From assembly GCA_029262455.1 (NCBI GenBank), contig JAJCZJ010000024.1, positions 62,001 to 126,000 of the forward strand: DNA of 64,000 nucleotides. The letters run 5' to 3'. A model generated the notes under the pieces. That model was not told the DNA's origin and did no database searches. It saw nothing but the letters and a program-made list of their open reading frames with translations. Made by a program: the position numbers and the translations under genes. Positions 9,565-18,736 of this stretch are shown in pieces. Every line of letters begins with the position of its first letter. The stretch's first letter is position 1. This stretch comes from Deltaproteobacteria bacterium. GTDB lineage: Bacteria > Desulfobacterota > Binatia > HRBIN30 > CADEER01.

Positions 9565-9987
9565 TCAAGACTCGACGAGTCTGTGGATCAGGGTGTGGAT
9601 TTTGTCGTAGTCAATCTGCTTGTGCGCCACGCACACAGCCGGTCGATCGCGAACACGATCCTCGATGACCCGGACCCGGTGGGTCGACACCAGGATCGTC
9701 GGCACCACCGGTTGGTGGATCCCAAGCTGATCGAGAAAAACGAGTCCGTCCACACCCGGTGTCTCATAGTCCGCCACGACGACGTGTACGGCGGGAAGGT
9801 TGTTCGGCGGCGGGAGCTCGGCGGGACAGCCAAACTCAAGGACTCCATGGCCGTCCATCCGAAGGTTCTCCGCAAGGCTCTCCCGGAAGGTCGGCTCATC
9901 GTCCACGAGGAGAATGACGATATCGTCACACTCCCACTTACCCTTGGCGCGGCAACCGCACGGTGAATCTGGTGCCATGCGGCTCAA
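9565..9987 (-). CDS. Single-domain response regulator (receiver only)
   Basis: ILLVDDEPTFRESLAENL, VVVADYETPGVDGLVFL; no output domain; 5' end overlaps the kinase gene. Confidence 0.8.
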   Translation of the reverse strand: MSRMAPDSPCGCRAKGKWECDDIVILLVDDEPTFRESLAENLRMDGHGVLEFGCPAELPPPNNLPAVHVVVADYETPGVDGLVFLDQLGIHQPVVPTILVSTHRVRVIEDRVRDRPAVCVAHKQIDYDKIHTLIHRLVES

Positions 9988-11971
9988 CTATTGCAAATTC
10001 GATACCACCGCCGTGAGCTTCAACAATTTGCTTCGCAATCGGGAGGCCAAGTCCAGAACCATCGGATTTTGTTGTCTCGAAGAGCGCGAAAATATCGACT
10101 CCGTCCGGAACGCCAGGGCCGCTATCCTCAACAATAATATTAAGCGTCTCAGAATCCGGAACACCGGCTAGCAACTTCACGGCACCTGGACCGTGATCCA
10201 CGGCGTCGATCGCGTTCTTGACAAGATTGTCCAGAACACGGCGGAGCTTGCCGGCGTCCGCCCGAATCGGCGCGAGATCGCCGGGCACTACCACGGTCAA
10301 TTCGATCCCCCGGGCGCGCGCCTCATCATCCCAGCACGAGAGGGTATCATTGAACAATTCCGCTACGCAGACGTCGTCCATTTGGAGACGCTGTTCCTGA
10401 AGAAAGTGCTTGAACTCGGTCACCAATCCATCGAGGCGTGCTGCGGTCGAGATGATTCGCTCAATCGGGCGGCCAATCGTCTCAACCGTCACCGTCCGAT
10501 CCCGTTCCAGCCGCCGTTTGACGTTCTGCGCCGACATCGAAAGCCCCGCTACGGGGTTACCGATGTCGTGAACGATCTTCGCAGCCAATGCTCCTACGTC
10601 GGCGAGGCGCTCCCGCTGCGCCGCCAACTGCCGCGCGGTGTCGCGTTCACGACCGAGGCGCAGACGTTCGGTATCATCTCGAAAGACCACGACAGCTCCA
10701 ACCACCTCCCCATTCTTGAGAATCGGAGTGCTGCTGTAGGTCACCGGAAAGCTGGTTCCGTCCTTGCGCCAGAATACCTCGTTCGATCCGCCGTGAATTT
10801 CTCCGTCGCGAAATGAGCGATCGATCGGGCATTCGTCGCTTGCATACCGGGTACCGTCCGCGCGGCTGTGGTGAAGCACTTCGTTTTGCTCGCGGCCGAC
10901 CAGATCACCGGGCTCCCAGCCAAGCATCACGGCGCCGGCCGTGTTCATGAACGTGGTCCGACCGTCGGTGTCAATTCCGCAGATGCCCTCACCCGCCGAC
11001 TCGAGAATGAGCCGCTGTGACTCACGACTCTCATCGAGTGCCAACCTTTGCAAAGACGACTCGACCAACTCTCCGACGAGATTGGCCGCTGACTGAAGGA
11101 AGTTGACGTCGTCTTCCGAAAATTCTCGCCGCCTCGTGCTGTGTGCTCCCAACACACCGAACGTCCCGTTCGACCCGTCGATGGTCACACTGACGCCCGA
11201 CAGCACAGAGTGGTCAACCAATAGTCCGAGAGCGCGAAAGCGCTTTTCGGATCGCAGGTCATCGACGACCACCGGCTCATTGGAAATGAGAGTGAAACCA
11301 GCCTGTGACTCGAGCTGCGTGCCGACGGTGCAATGGCCAACAAGCCCGTCCCCCCAGCCGACGCCCGCACGCAAGAGCAAGCTCTTGCCTTCCGGCATCA
11401 GCTCGAGAATCTTGACATACTCTACATCAAGTTGCTGGGCGACAGCGCGGACCACCTCGTCCATCAGCTCCGACACCGGGACCCGAAACGCCATGCGTCC
11501 GAGCCTGGAGATTGCGGCCTGGCGCGCCGTACGGCGCCGAAGCTGCTCATTCGCGGCTCGCTGCTCGGATACGTCGCGAACAATCGCCGAAAACACAACC
11601 TCCTCCCCGAAGCGCGCCTCGGATACGGACAGTTCGATCGGAAAAACCTCGCCGCTCTTCCTTTGCGCTTCCACCTCGCGGATCCGGCCAATCGCCTTCG
11701 CCTCACCAGTCTCGAGATACCGGCGCAAATAGTCGTCATGCTCTTCGTGATAGGGAGACGGCATTAGTACGTTGACATTCTTGCCCAACACCTCCGTCGC
11801 CGCGTAGCCAAAGATTTGCTCGGCGGCAGGATTGAAGAGCGCGATGCGGCCACTTTCGTCGATACTCACGATCGCGTCGCGCGCGGTCTCCAGGACAGCT
11901 TGCCAACGGGCCTCGGTGAGTTGAAATTTTGCGTGCAACTCATGTCCGACCGGATCATCTACTTTCGGCAC
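9938..11971 (-). CDS. PAS-GAF-PAS sensor histidine kinase
   Basis: Two PAS modules, GAF region, HDIGNPVAGL H-box, N-box DNLVKNAIDAV, G-box DSGPGVP and GSGLGLPIAKQ. Confidence 0.9.
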   Translation of the reverse strand: MPKVDDPVGHELHAKFQLTEARWQAVLETARDAIVSIDESGRIALFNPAAEQIFGYAATEVLGKNVNVLMPSPYHEEHDDYLRRYLETGEAKAIGRIREVEAQRKSGEVFPIELSVSEARFGEEVVFSAIVRDVSEQRAANEQLRRRTARQAAISRLGRMAFRVPVSELMDEVVRAVAQQLDVEYVKILELMPEGKSLLLRAGVGWGDGLVGHCTVGTQLESQAGFTLISNEPVVVDDLRSEKRFRALGLLVDHSVLSGVSVTIDGSNGTFGVLGAHSTRRREFSEDDVNFLQSAANLVGELVESSLQRLALDESRESQRLILESAGEGICGIDTDGRTTFMNTAGAVMLGWEPGDLVGREQNEVLHHSRADGTRYASDECPIDRSFRDGEIHGGSNEVFWRKDGTSFPVTYSSTPILKNGEVVGAVVVFRDDTERLRLGRERDTARQLAAQRERLADVGALAAKIVHDIGNPVAGLSMSAQNVKRRLERDRTVTVETIGRPIERIISTAARLDGLVTEFKHFLQEQRLQMDDVCVAELFNDTLSCWDDEARARGIELTVVVPGDLAPIRADAGKLRRVLDNLVKNAIDAVDHGPGAVKLLAGVPDSETLNIIVEDSGPGVPDGVDIFALFETTKSDGSGLGLPIAKQIVEAHGGGIEFAIVEPHGTRFTVRLPRQG

Positions 11972-12298
11972 GCAAACATCCCCAATCTAAGTCAGCTGCT
12001 TTTCAGACCCGCACTCGGTGTTCGTGCCAATTCTCATCTCTGCAAACCCCAATCCTCAGCCCGTTACCCCACGTCCTTCTGGTCGCCCCCGATAGAAACA
12101 GGACGATTGCTTCGTAACAGAACGCAACCGCGATGACTACTGGAGGCGCGGTTCGAAATTTGGCGCCACCGGCCGAGAACAGCTGCGTTCAGACGGGCGG
12201 CCGTAGGACAGATCGCGCTGGCTACTCAAACGTAGGACACGGCCACGCCGAACGCGTCAAGGACTCTGTCGGCTGACGAGAAGCGCTCTTGCGTCCTC

Positions 12299-13249
12299 TT
12301 ACGGCTGCTTGTGTAGCACTTCGCGAGCTTTCAGAAACTCGACAATCGCGGTCGCGTCGGATTCGGAGAGAACCCGACGAAAGTGCGGCATCGACGGGGA
12401 CTGCATCGCCAGCATATGCCAAACCGCTTCCCGCAATTCGCTGGGGGGCGTACTCTCAAAGTAGGCCTCGTCAAACGCCACCAACGGCTCGAAGTCCGCA
12501 CCACCGAAATCGACACCACCACCATTGTCGGAGTGACAGGCAGCACAGTACTGCGTGTAGATCTCAAACCCCGGCGACAGCTGTCTCAAAAAGTACAGTA
12601 GAGCCATTGCCTCGTCGGGGCTGAGCCGAGGCAAGGTCGCCGGCATCCCAGAGCGGCCATGAACGATCGCCATCAACAGATCGTTGTCCGTCATCGCCGA
12701 CTGAAAACTTGCCGACGAGAAATCGCGCGGTTGCTTCACTCCCTCGCGCGCCTTCTCCGGGCGCCCGAATTGACCGTGACAGGACTGACACCGAAAAACG
12801 TACGTCGCCCAAGCCGGCATCAGCCTGCGCCAATCGAGAGACGGGAGCCGCTGCATGTGGGCAATCACCGCATCCGTCCGTGCCGCGTGACGCCGCAGCG
12901 CGTGCTGATCCAAGTCGATCCGCACTTTCCTACCGTCGAGGACACGACGCACCAGCTCAGAGGTTTCGTACTTGTCGAGAAAGCCTTCGTGCAGGTTTCG
13001 GGGTTTGGCCGAGAACAGTGCCGCGTTCGGACCGTTCCCCAATCCGTCCATCCCATGGCACGGCGCACATTCGCGGCGATAGAGCGCGCCACCATCTGCC
13101 GCGTGAGCCGGTCGAGAAGCAGCCGGGCCTTGTAGGAATACCAGGAGAGCCAGAAGACATCCCAACCAATGCACCGGGTGCGAGAGAAACAAGCCCGAGG
13201 GGTCCTCGCGAGGTGTGGCGCTGTCGCTAGTGTTCGTCATGGGCAACAC
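12299..13249 (-). CDS. Triheme c-type cytochrome
   Basis: Heme motifs CAPCH, CQSCH, CAACH; N-terminal hydrophobic signal. Confidence 0.85.
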   Translation of the reverse strand: MLPMTNTSDSATPREDPSGLFLSHPVHWLGCLLALLVFLQGPAASRPAHAADGGALYRRECAPCHGMDGLGNGPNAALFSAKPRNLHEGFLDKYETSELVRRVLDGRKVRIDLDQHALRRHAARTDAVIAHMQRLPSLDWRRLMPAWATYVFRCQSCHGQFGRPEKAREGVKQPRDFSSASFQSAMTDNDLLMAIVHGRSGMPATLPRLSPDEAMALLYFLRQLSPGFEIYTQYCAACHSDNGGGVDFGGADFEPLVAFDEAYFESTPPSELREAVWHMLAMQSPSMPHFRRVLSESDATAIVEFLKAREVLHKQP

Positions 13250-13320
13250 AAGAGCAACGAACGTGCCCCCGAAGGTGTCAGAACACTCACAACCACGCGC
13301 CTACCTCCTAGCCCCGCACG

Positions 13321-13336
13321 TTCTCATCAATGAGAA
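13321..13336. promoter_or_regulatory. Operator-like palindrome TTCTCAT-CA-ATGAGAA in divergent intergenic region
   Basis: Perfect 7-bp arms, 2-bp spacer, between divergent cytochrome (13249) and USP (13485) genes. Confidence 0.45.
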
Positions 13337-13442
13337 TCTCCACCGGCGGGCCCTCGCGTATCGGAGGCTGAAACCTGCATCCGCTCCAACGGCGCATCAC
13401 CCGCCATACAGGCACGGATCTTGCGCTTTCCTAGTCGCACGA

Positions 13443-13463
13443 CTTGTCGAAACGGTCGACAAG
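13443..13463 (+). promoter_or_regulatory. Inverted repeat CTTGTCGA-AACGG-TCGACAAG upstream of USP
   Basis: Perfect 8-bp arms, 5-nt loop, 21 bp before the ATG. Confidence 0.5.
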
Positions 13464-13484
13464 CCCTGAGAGGAGAACCAAGAC

Positions 13485-13943
13485 ATGAAAATTCGTCGAA
13501 TCATGGTCGCTGTCGACTTTTCCGCGTGCTCGCACCAAGCGGTAGACTACGCGTGCAAACTTGCGGCCGATGTCGGCGCGAAGATCGTCTTGGTGCACGC
13601 GATGGAGCCGTTCTATCTGGGCGCGTCGTCCTTGGGCCCCTACGCCGACTACCCCATCCTAGTTCAAGAACAACGGGACCACGCGAAAAAGGCGATGCAC
13701 GATCTCACCAAAAAGCTGGAACAAAAGCGCGTCCCTCTCGATAAACCATTGGTCATCGCTGGATCGGCCGCCCATGTGATCCCGGATCAGGCAGAGCGCC
13801 GGAACATCGACATGATCGTCATGGGTACGCACGGGCGGACTGGCTTTTCCCACATGCTCCTCGGCAGCGTTGCCGAGCGCATCGTTCGCACCGCGCCCTG
13901 TGCGGTGCTGACGATCCGCGAAAAAGGACCGGTCAAGAAATAG
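13485..13943 (+). CDS. Universal stress protein (UspA family)
   Basis: IMVAVDFSACS..., GTHGRTGFSHMLLGSVAERIVR ATP-binding motif; RBS gagaggag. Confidence 0.9.
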   Translation: MKIRRIMVAVDFSACSHQAVDYACKLAADVGAKIVLVHAMEPFYLGASSLGPYADYPILVQEQRDHAKKAMHDLTKKLEQKRVPLDKPLVIAGSAAHVIPDQAERRNIDMIVMGTHGRTGFSHMLLGSVAERIVRTAPCAVLTIREKGPVKK

Positions 13944-14062
13944 TATTGCACCGAAAATACACGGCGGTCGCCCCGCAGACTCGCATTGTGTCCCGCAATA
14001 CAACCGACCGTCGGCGGCATCGTTACGGTAGATCGATAAAAGCCAAGACCGCTGCTGCCCGA

Positions 14063-14476
14063 TCAGCTCGAGCCGCTCGCCAGTACCCGCAACAGATCCG
14101 AGACGGACACGATTCCGACCAAGCCGCCGTCACTGTCTACCACCGGCAATGCGTTCACTTTCTTTTCGAGCAGGATTCCGGCGGCGGCAGAAACAGTCTG
14201 CTCCGGGGAAAGAACCACAGGCTCCTCTGTCATCGCTCCGCTGACCTTGGTTCGGTCGAGGTAGCCCTTGTGCTCGCGCAGATCACTCTCCGTGATAATT
14301 CCAAGAAGCCGATCCGCGTCATCGACTACTGGGACGCCTCGGAACCCGCCTCGGCCCATCAACTCCCCAACGACATCCAGAGTGTCGGTTTCGACACACG
14401 TCACCGGATCCCTGGTCATGAGGTCGGCGACGATCATCAGATCCGAGCTCATTGGCACAGCCGAGGCAAGCATCAT
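14063..14476 (-). CDS. CBS-domain pair protein
   Basis: VADLMTRDPVTCVETDTLDVVGELM...GVPVVDD...LLGIITESDL and second CBS copy; ATGA overlap with upstream USP stop. Confidence 0.88.
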   Translation of the reverse strand: MMLASAVPMSSDLMIVADLMTRDPVTCVETDTLDVVGELMGRGGFRGVPVVDDADRLLGIITESDLREHKGYLDRTKVSGAMTEEPVVLSPEQTVSAAAGILLEKKVNALPVVDSDGGLVGIVSVSDLLRVLASGSS

Positions 14477-14979
14477 GCGGCCTTCCTCTTCTGTACGCTC
14501 GTGGTCTTCGTTGGCTGTCGCAACGTCAACACTGGACATTTCGCCGCCCGAACAATTTTCTCAGCTACACTCCCCATGATGGCGCGATTGATGCCGCCGC
14601 GTCCTTGCGTACCCATCACGATGAGATCGACCTTCTTCGAATCGGCTGCTTTTAGGATCTCCTGGTGTGCAACCCCTGAAGCGACGACCCCTGTCGCACC
14701 GACCTTGCGGTGCTCCACCTTACGGCGGTCGACCTTACGGCCCTCCACCTTCGCAACCAACTTGGCCAACGCATTCTCCGCGTCGCGAACCTGCTCCATC
14801 GCGATGGGACCGGAATAGACCTGCCCGTACATCGCCCCGGCAAAGTAGATGGGCTCCACCGCGTGAAGCAGCAGAAGTGAGGAACCAAGCTCAGAGGCCA
14901 GGTCCACCGCGTACTTCAGCGCGGCATCTGACTGCTCAGAGAAATCGATCGGAACCAGAATTCGGCGAATTTTCACCAT
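14473..14979 (-). CDS. Universal stress protein with charged repeat insert
   Basis: MVKIRRILVPIDFSEQS...GTQGRGGINRAIMGSVAEKIV; start chosen at MVKIRR (ORF track start 15141 lacks family similarity). Confidence 0.88.
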   Translation of the reverse strand: MVKIRRILVPIDFSEQSDAALKYAVDLASELGSSLLLLHAVEPIYFAGAMYGQVYSGPIAMEQVRDAENALAKLVAKVEGRKVDRRKVEHRKVGATGVVASGVAHQEILKAADSKKVDLIVMGTQGRGGINRAIMGSVAEKIVRAAKCPVLTLRQPTKTTSVQKRKAA

Positions 14980-15301
14980 GCACTCCCTTCGCAACGAAGC
15001 CTTCGCGGACTCCGTACGAGAAGACGATGCAAGACATCTGCCAGCGCTCGATAGCGCGGGCAGCGGCGGCGGGTTCACACGGTCTCCTACGATCGAGAGT
15101 GATGCCGCAACGTATTCCTGAAAAGAGGAACACCAGGACAACTGAGACCGCTGCTTGCAATCGGTTCTCGATCACTAGAATCGCTTTATCGCGATCGAGA
15201 TCCGATTTGGGCCAAAGCAGCGACAATCCCAACCCCCTGAACGAACTCACGGTTGGTACGGTTCCTGACAACTACCCGAGTAACCAAACCGGAGTTCGAA
15301 C

Positions 15302-15673
15302 ATGCCAAAGAAGAAAGCCGACGCGATTCAACGCTTCATCAAGGACGTCGAAGCCAACGCCGCCCGCCTGAGAAAAGACCTTCAGCGCTTTTCGAAGAAC
15401 GTGCACCTGCCGCACGACCTCGAGGAACTGTCATCGGATCTGCGGCGCGGCGCGGCGGTCGTGGCGGCCGAGATCGAACACTACCTCCACCACATTCGAC
15501 GTGATCTATTGGACAACGCCCGGCCTCGCACTGCCGCAAAACGCCGCGGCTCAGCGAAGCGTAAGAAACCGAGCGCATCCAAGAGAGGTGTCGCAACCAA
15601 ACGCCCCGGAACTACCAAACGCGGCACGGCAAGAAAGACGTCCCGAAAGAAGACCGCCGCAACGCGTCGCTAA
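15302..15673 (+). CDS. Small protein with Lys/Arg-rich histone H1-like tail
   Basis: C-terminal RTAAKRRGSAKRKKPSASKRGVATKRPGTTKRGTARKTSRKKTAATRR. Confidence 0.65.
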   Translation: MPKKKADAIQRFIKDVEANAARLRKDLQRFSKNVHLPHDLEELSSDLRRGAAVVAAEIEHYLHHIRRDLLDNARPRTAAKRRGSAKRKKPSASKRGVATKRPGTTKRGTARKTSRKKTAATRR

Positions 15674-15687
15674 AAAGGAAGTTCGTC

Positions 15688-17217
15688 GTGCCCTACGAGA
15701 GCGCCGAAAGACTGTCCGCCCTCGATGCGATGTTCCTCGGCATCGAGACTCCCGACGTGCACATGCACACTGGTTCCGTAGGAGTGTTCGAGGCTGGGCC
15801 ACTGCGTCGCAAAGACGGCGGCCTGGATACCAAAAAGATCGACGAAGCGATCTATAGCGCGGTATCACACCAACCCAGGCTACGGCAGCGGATCGAACAC
15901 GTTCCGCTTTTCGGACACCCAGTGTGGGTCGATGACGATCGCTTCGATCTGAACTTTCACATCCACTATACCTGCCTACCCAGGGCGGGAACCACCCGCG
16001 AGCTCAAGCGACTCGCAGGTCGTATCCTGTCGCGCCAGCTCGATCGGAACAAACCGCTGTGGGAGATGTGGTTCATCGATGGTGTACCCGGTGATCGCTT
16101 CGCCCAGCTCACCAAAGCGCACCACTGTATGGTCGACGGAGCCGCTGGTGTCGACATGTTGTCCGCGATGCTTTCCCCATCGGCCGATGCGCCGATCAAA
16201 CCGGCGAGAAAATGGGTTGCGGGCAAGCGCCCGCCAGACGCACAGCTGCTCGCCGATGAGTTGGCCCATCGCGCAGGTTTTCCACTGGCAGCGATGAGTT
16301 CTGGATACGACTTGCTGCGCAATCCGCAACGAACCGCCGCAACAATCCGCCAAACAACAGAAAGCATTGGCGACTTCTTGCGGAGTGCGATGCCCGCATC
16401 CCGCACCCCCCTCAACCCGAGTATCGGGCGGTACCGTCGATTTGACTGGATCGCCGCCGATCTCGACGAGGTCAAAGTCGTCAAAAACCACCTCGGCGGT
16501 ACGATCAACGATGTCGTGTTGGCATGCGTCGCCGGAGCCTTGCGCACGTTCATGCAGTCACGCGGCATCGCAGTCGAGAATCTGGACTTTCGCGCCGCAG
16601 CGCCCGTCAACGTTCGCAACAACAGTCAGCACTCCGGTGGTAATCACGTTTCGTCGCTGATTATCGAGCTACCGCTCAGCGAGAGCGACCCACGGCTGCG
16701 CCTCGAGAAAGTGATCGAGGCCACGCAACACGCGAAATCCACGCACCAGGAATGGGCCGCCGAAATTGTCGAGGACCTCTGCGACAGAACCCTGCCTGGC
16801 CTGTTGGTCCAAGTCGGAAAAGCGGTTCCACTGCTGCGGCCGTGCAATACGATCGTCACCAACGTACCCGGCCCACAGTTCCCTCTGTTCCTGCTCGGAG
16901 CCAGACTACTCGAGTTGTATCCGTACGTACCGCTGCTCGAGAACACGGCGATTGCGATTGCCCTATTCAGCTACGATGGACAGCTATTCTGGGGAATTGG
17001 CGGCGATTGGCACGAAGTTCCGGACCTGCACGATCTGACCGAAGCCGTTCAAACAGAGATCGCCACTTTGCATGCACTAGCCCTCGTTCATTCTCCACCG
17101 CAGCCGAAGGCGCGGAGGTCGAAGCGCGCGGCAGCGCCGGCCAAAGCAGCGGCACGAACAAAGCGTCCAAGGGCACCCCAAACCGCCACGGGTGGCCGCC
17201 GCAAATCTGGTCAATAA
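15688..17217 (+). CDS. Wax ester synthase/diacylglycerol acyltransferase (WS/DGAT)
   Basis: LDAMFLGIETPDVHMHTG, KAHHCMVDGAAG (HHxxxDG), NVPGPQFPLFLLGA. Confidence 0.92.
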   Translation: MPYESAERLSALDAMFLGIETPDVHMHTGSVGVFEAGPLRRKDGGLDTKKIDEAIYSAVSHQPRLRQRIEHVPLFGHPVWVDDDRFDLNFHIHYTCLPRAGTTRELKRLAGRILSRQLDRNKPLWEMWFIDGVPGDRFAQLTKAHHCMVDGAAGVDMLSAMLSPSADAPIKPARKWVAGKRPPDAQLLADELAHRAGFPLAAMSSGYDLLRNPQRTAATIRQTTESIGDFLRSAMPASRTPLNPSIGRYRRFDWIAADLDEVKVVKNHLGGTINDVVLACVAGALRTFMQSRGIAVENLDFRAAAPVNVRNNSQHSGGNHVSSLIIELPLSESDPRLRLEKVIEATQHAKSTHQEWAAEIVEDLCDRTLPGLLVQVGKAVPLLRPCNTIVTNVPGPQFPLFLLGARLLELYPYVPLLENTAIAIALFSYDGQLFWGIGGDWHEVPDLHDLTEAVQTEIATLHALALVHSPPQPKARRSKRAAAPAKAAARTKRPRAPQTATGGRRKSGQ

Positions 17218-17225
17218 ACGGACCG

Positions 17226-18731
17226 CTAGAAGCCGTAGGCGGTAAGCTCGGGATGTCCCTGAGCGTAAGAGTAGCTGTCGCGCAACAGTCCTTCGCTCTG
17301 CGCGTGGATCTCAAATAGTGGATCCCCCTTGCGCACGACTTCCCCGACGGTCCGCAGCAATCGCACCCCGGCCGAAGCATGGGCCGGCGCGCCTGCTCGC
17401 TTCGCTACGCGAGCAATCTCCAGGCAATCGATCGCCCGAATGCGACCATCCTCGCGTGCCTCTACGGTGCAACGAATCGGCGCCTCTGGGGGCGGCTCGC
17501 GGCGCCCCTGCGCGTCCCGGATCGCTTCGAACGACGCCTCCGCCGCACCGCTGTCGAGCGCATCCAGAGCCTTCCTGTAGCCAGCACCCGGGGACTCCGC
17601 CCCAATCATCTCGAGGATGCGCGCCGCGAGGTATAAGGACTTCTCCCTGAGATCGACCGGCGCAGACGGAGAGCGCCGCAGGACGTCCAACACGTCCAGA
17701 GCCTCGAGACGCGGGCCAATGCCGCGACCGACTGGCCCGCGAACATCGGTCAATACGACATCGACCGAAATGTCGATGTGGGCGGCAACGCTTCGAAACA
17801 TCGTTGCTAGATTCTCCGCGTCGCTAAGCGAGTGCATCTTCGCGCTGCTTCCAACTGGGATGTCGATCAACGCATGGGTCGCACCGGCCGTCTTCTTCTT
17901 CGACAAGATCGACGCGACCATCTGGACTTCTGTATCGATCTCCATCGGTCGCTCGACCGTGATCAACACGTCATCGGCCGGTGCGAGGCGCACCGCACCA
18001 CCCCAAACGATGCAGCCGCCGACGTCATCCACGACGCGCCGCATCTGTTCCGGAGAAAGGGATACTTCGGCCAACGTTGCCATCGTGTCCGCGGTCCCGG
18101 CCGGACTGGTGATCGCCCGCGACGACGTTTTGGGCACCGTCAGGCCGAGCGAGACCAAAATCGGGACAACGATCATCGTCGTGCGATTGCCTGGGACACC
18201 ACCGATACAGTGCTTGTCCGCAATCGGCCCGGCGCCAAAGTCCAAACTTTCCCCGCTGTCGATCATGGCGCGGGTGAGCGCAACCGTCTCGTCCAGATCC
18301 AGAGTTTTCAAGGCGCAGGCCAGCACGAACATCGACAACTCGACTTTCGAGTAACGTCGCGCCGCGACATCTATCAGAATCGCTAGGAAATCTTCGTGAC
18401 CGAGTCTTTCCCCCGCGAGCTTGCGACGAACCAGGTTGACACTGCGCGGCGCGGGCGCAATGGCCGCCTCCACCGCCGCTCCTTCTTCGAGTCCAAAGTC
18501 TCGGAAAGCTACTTCGGACAAGCCAATCTCATCGGCCGCAATCAGTGAGTCCCGGCAGAAGTTGAGTACACCGATCACCTCCTGCTGCGACTGCCCCGCA
18601 TCCGCAGTGCCGACGACATGAACGCGATCGAGTGGCTTGAAGCCGAGGTTCCCAGCCTCCACGGTCGCTTCGTGGATGAAGACGACGTGCTCAGCCAGGG
18701 TGTCGATCGCCATTCTCTTTAGTCGGAACAC
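17226..18731 (-). CDS. AMP phosphorylase/thymidine phosphorylase family protein
   Basis: DKHCIGGVPGNRTTMIVVPILVSLGLTVPKTSSRAITSPAGTADTM resembles the AMP-phosphorylase signature. Confidence 0.85.
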   Translation of the reverse strand: MFRLKRMAIDTLAEHVVFIHEATVEAGNLGFKPLDRVHVVGTADAGQSQQEVIGVLNFCRDSLIAADEIGLSEVAFRDFGLEEGAAVEAAIAPAPRSVNLVRRKLAGERLGHEDFLAILIDVAARRYSKVELSMFVLACALKTLDLDETVALTRAMIDSGESLDFGAGPIADKHCIGGVPGNRTTMIVVPILVSLGLTVPKTSSRAITSPAGTADTMATLAEVSLSPEQMRRVVDDVGGCIVWGGAVRLAPADDVLITVERPMEIDTEVQMVASILSKKKTAGATHALIDIPVGSSAKMHSLSDAENLATMFRSVAAHIDISVDVVLTDVRGPVGRGIGPRLEALDVLDVLRRSPSAPVDLREKSLYLAARILEMIGAESPGAGYRKALDALDSGAAEASFEAIRDAQGRREPPPEAPIRCTVEAREDGRIRAIDCLEIARVAKRAGAPAHASAGVRLLRTVGEVVRKGDPLFEIHAQSEGLLRDSYSYAQGHPELTAYGF

Positions 18732-18736
18732 CTTGC

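Noticed and set aside
13321-13336. FNR/ANR box
   Set aside because: Palindrome does not match TTGAT-N4-ATCAA; kept only as an unassigned operator candidate.
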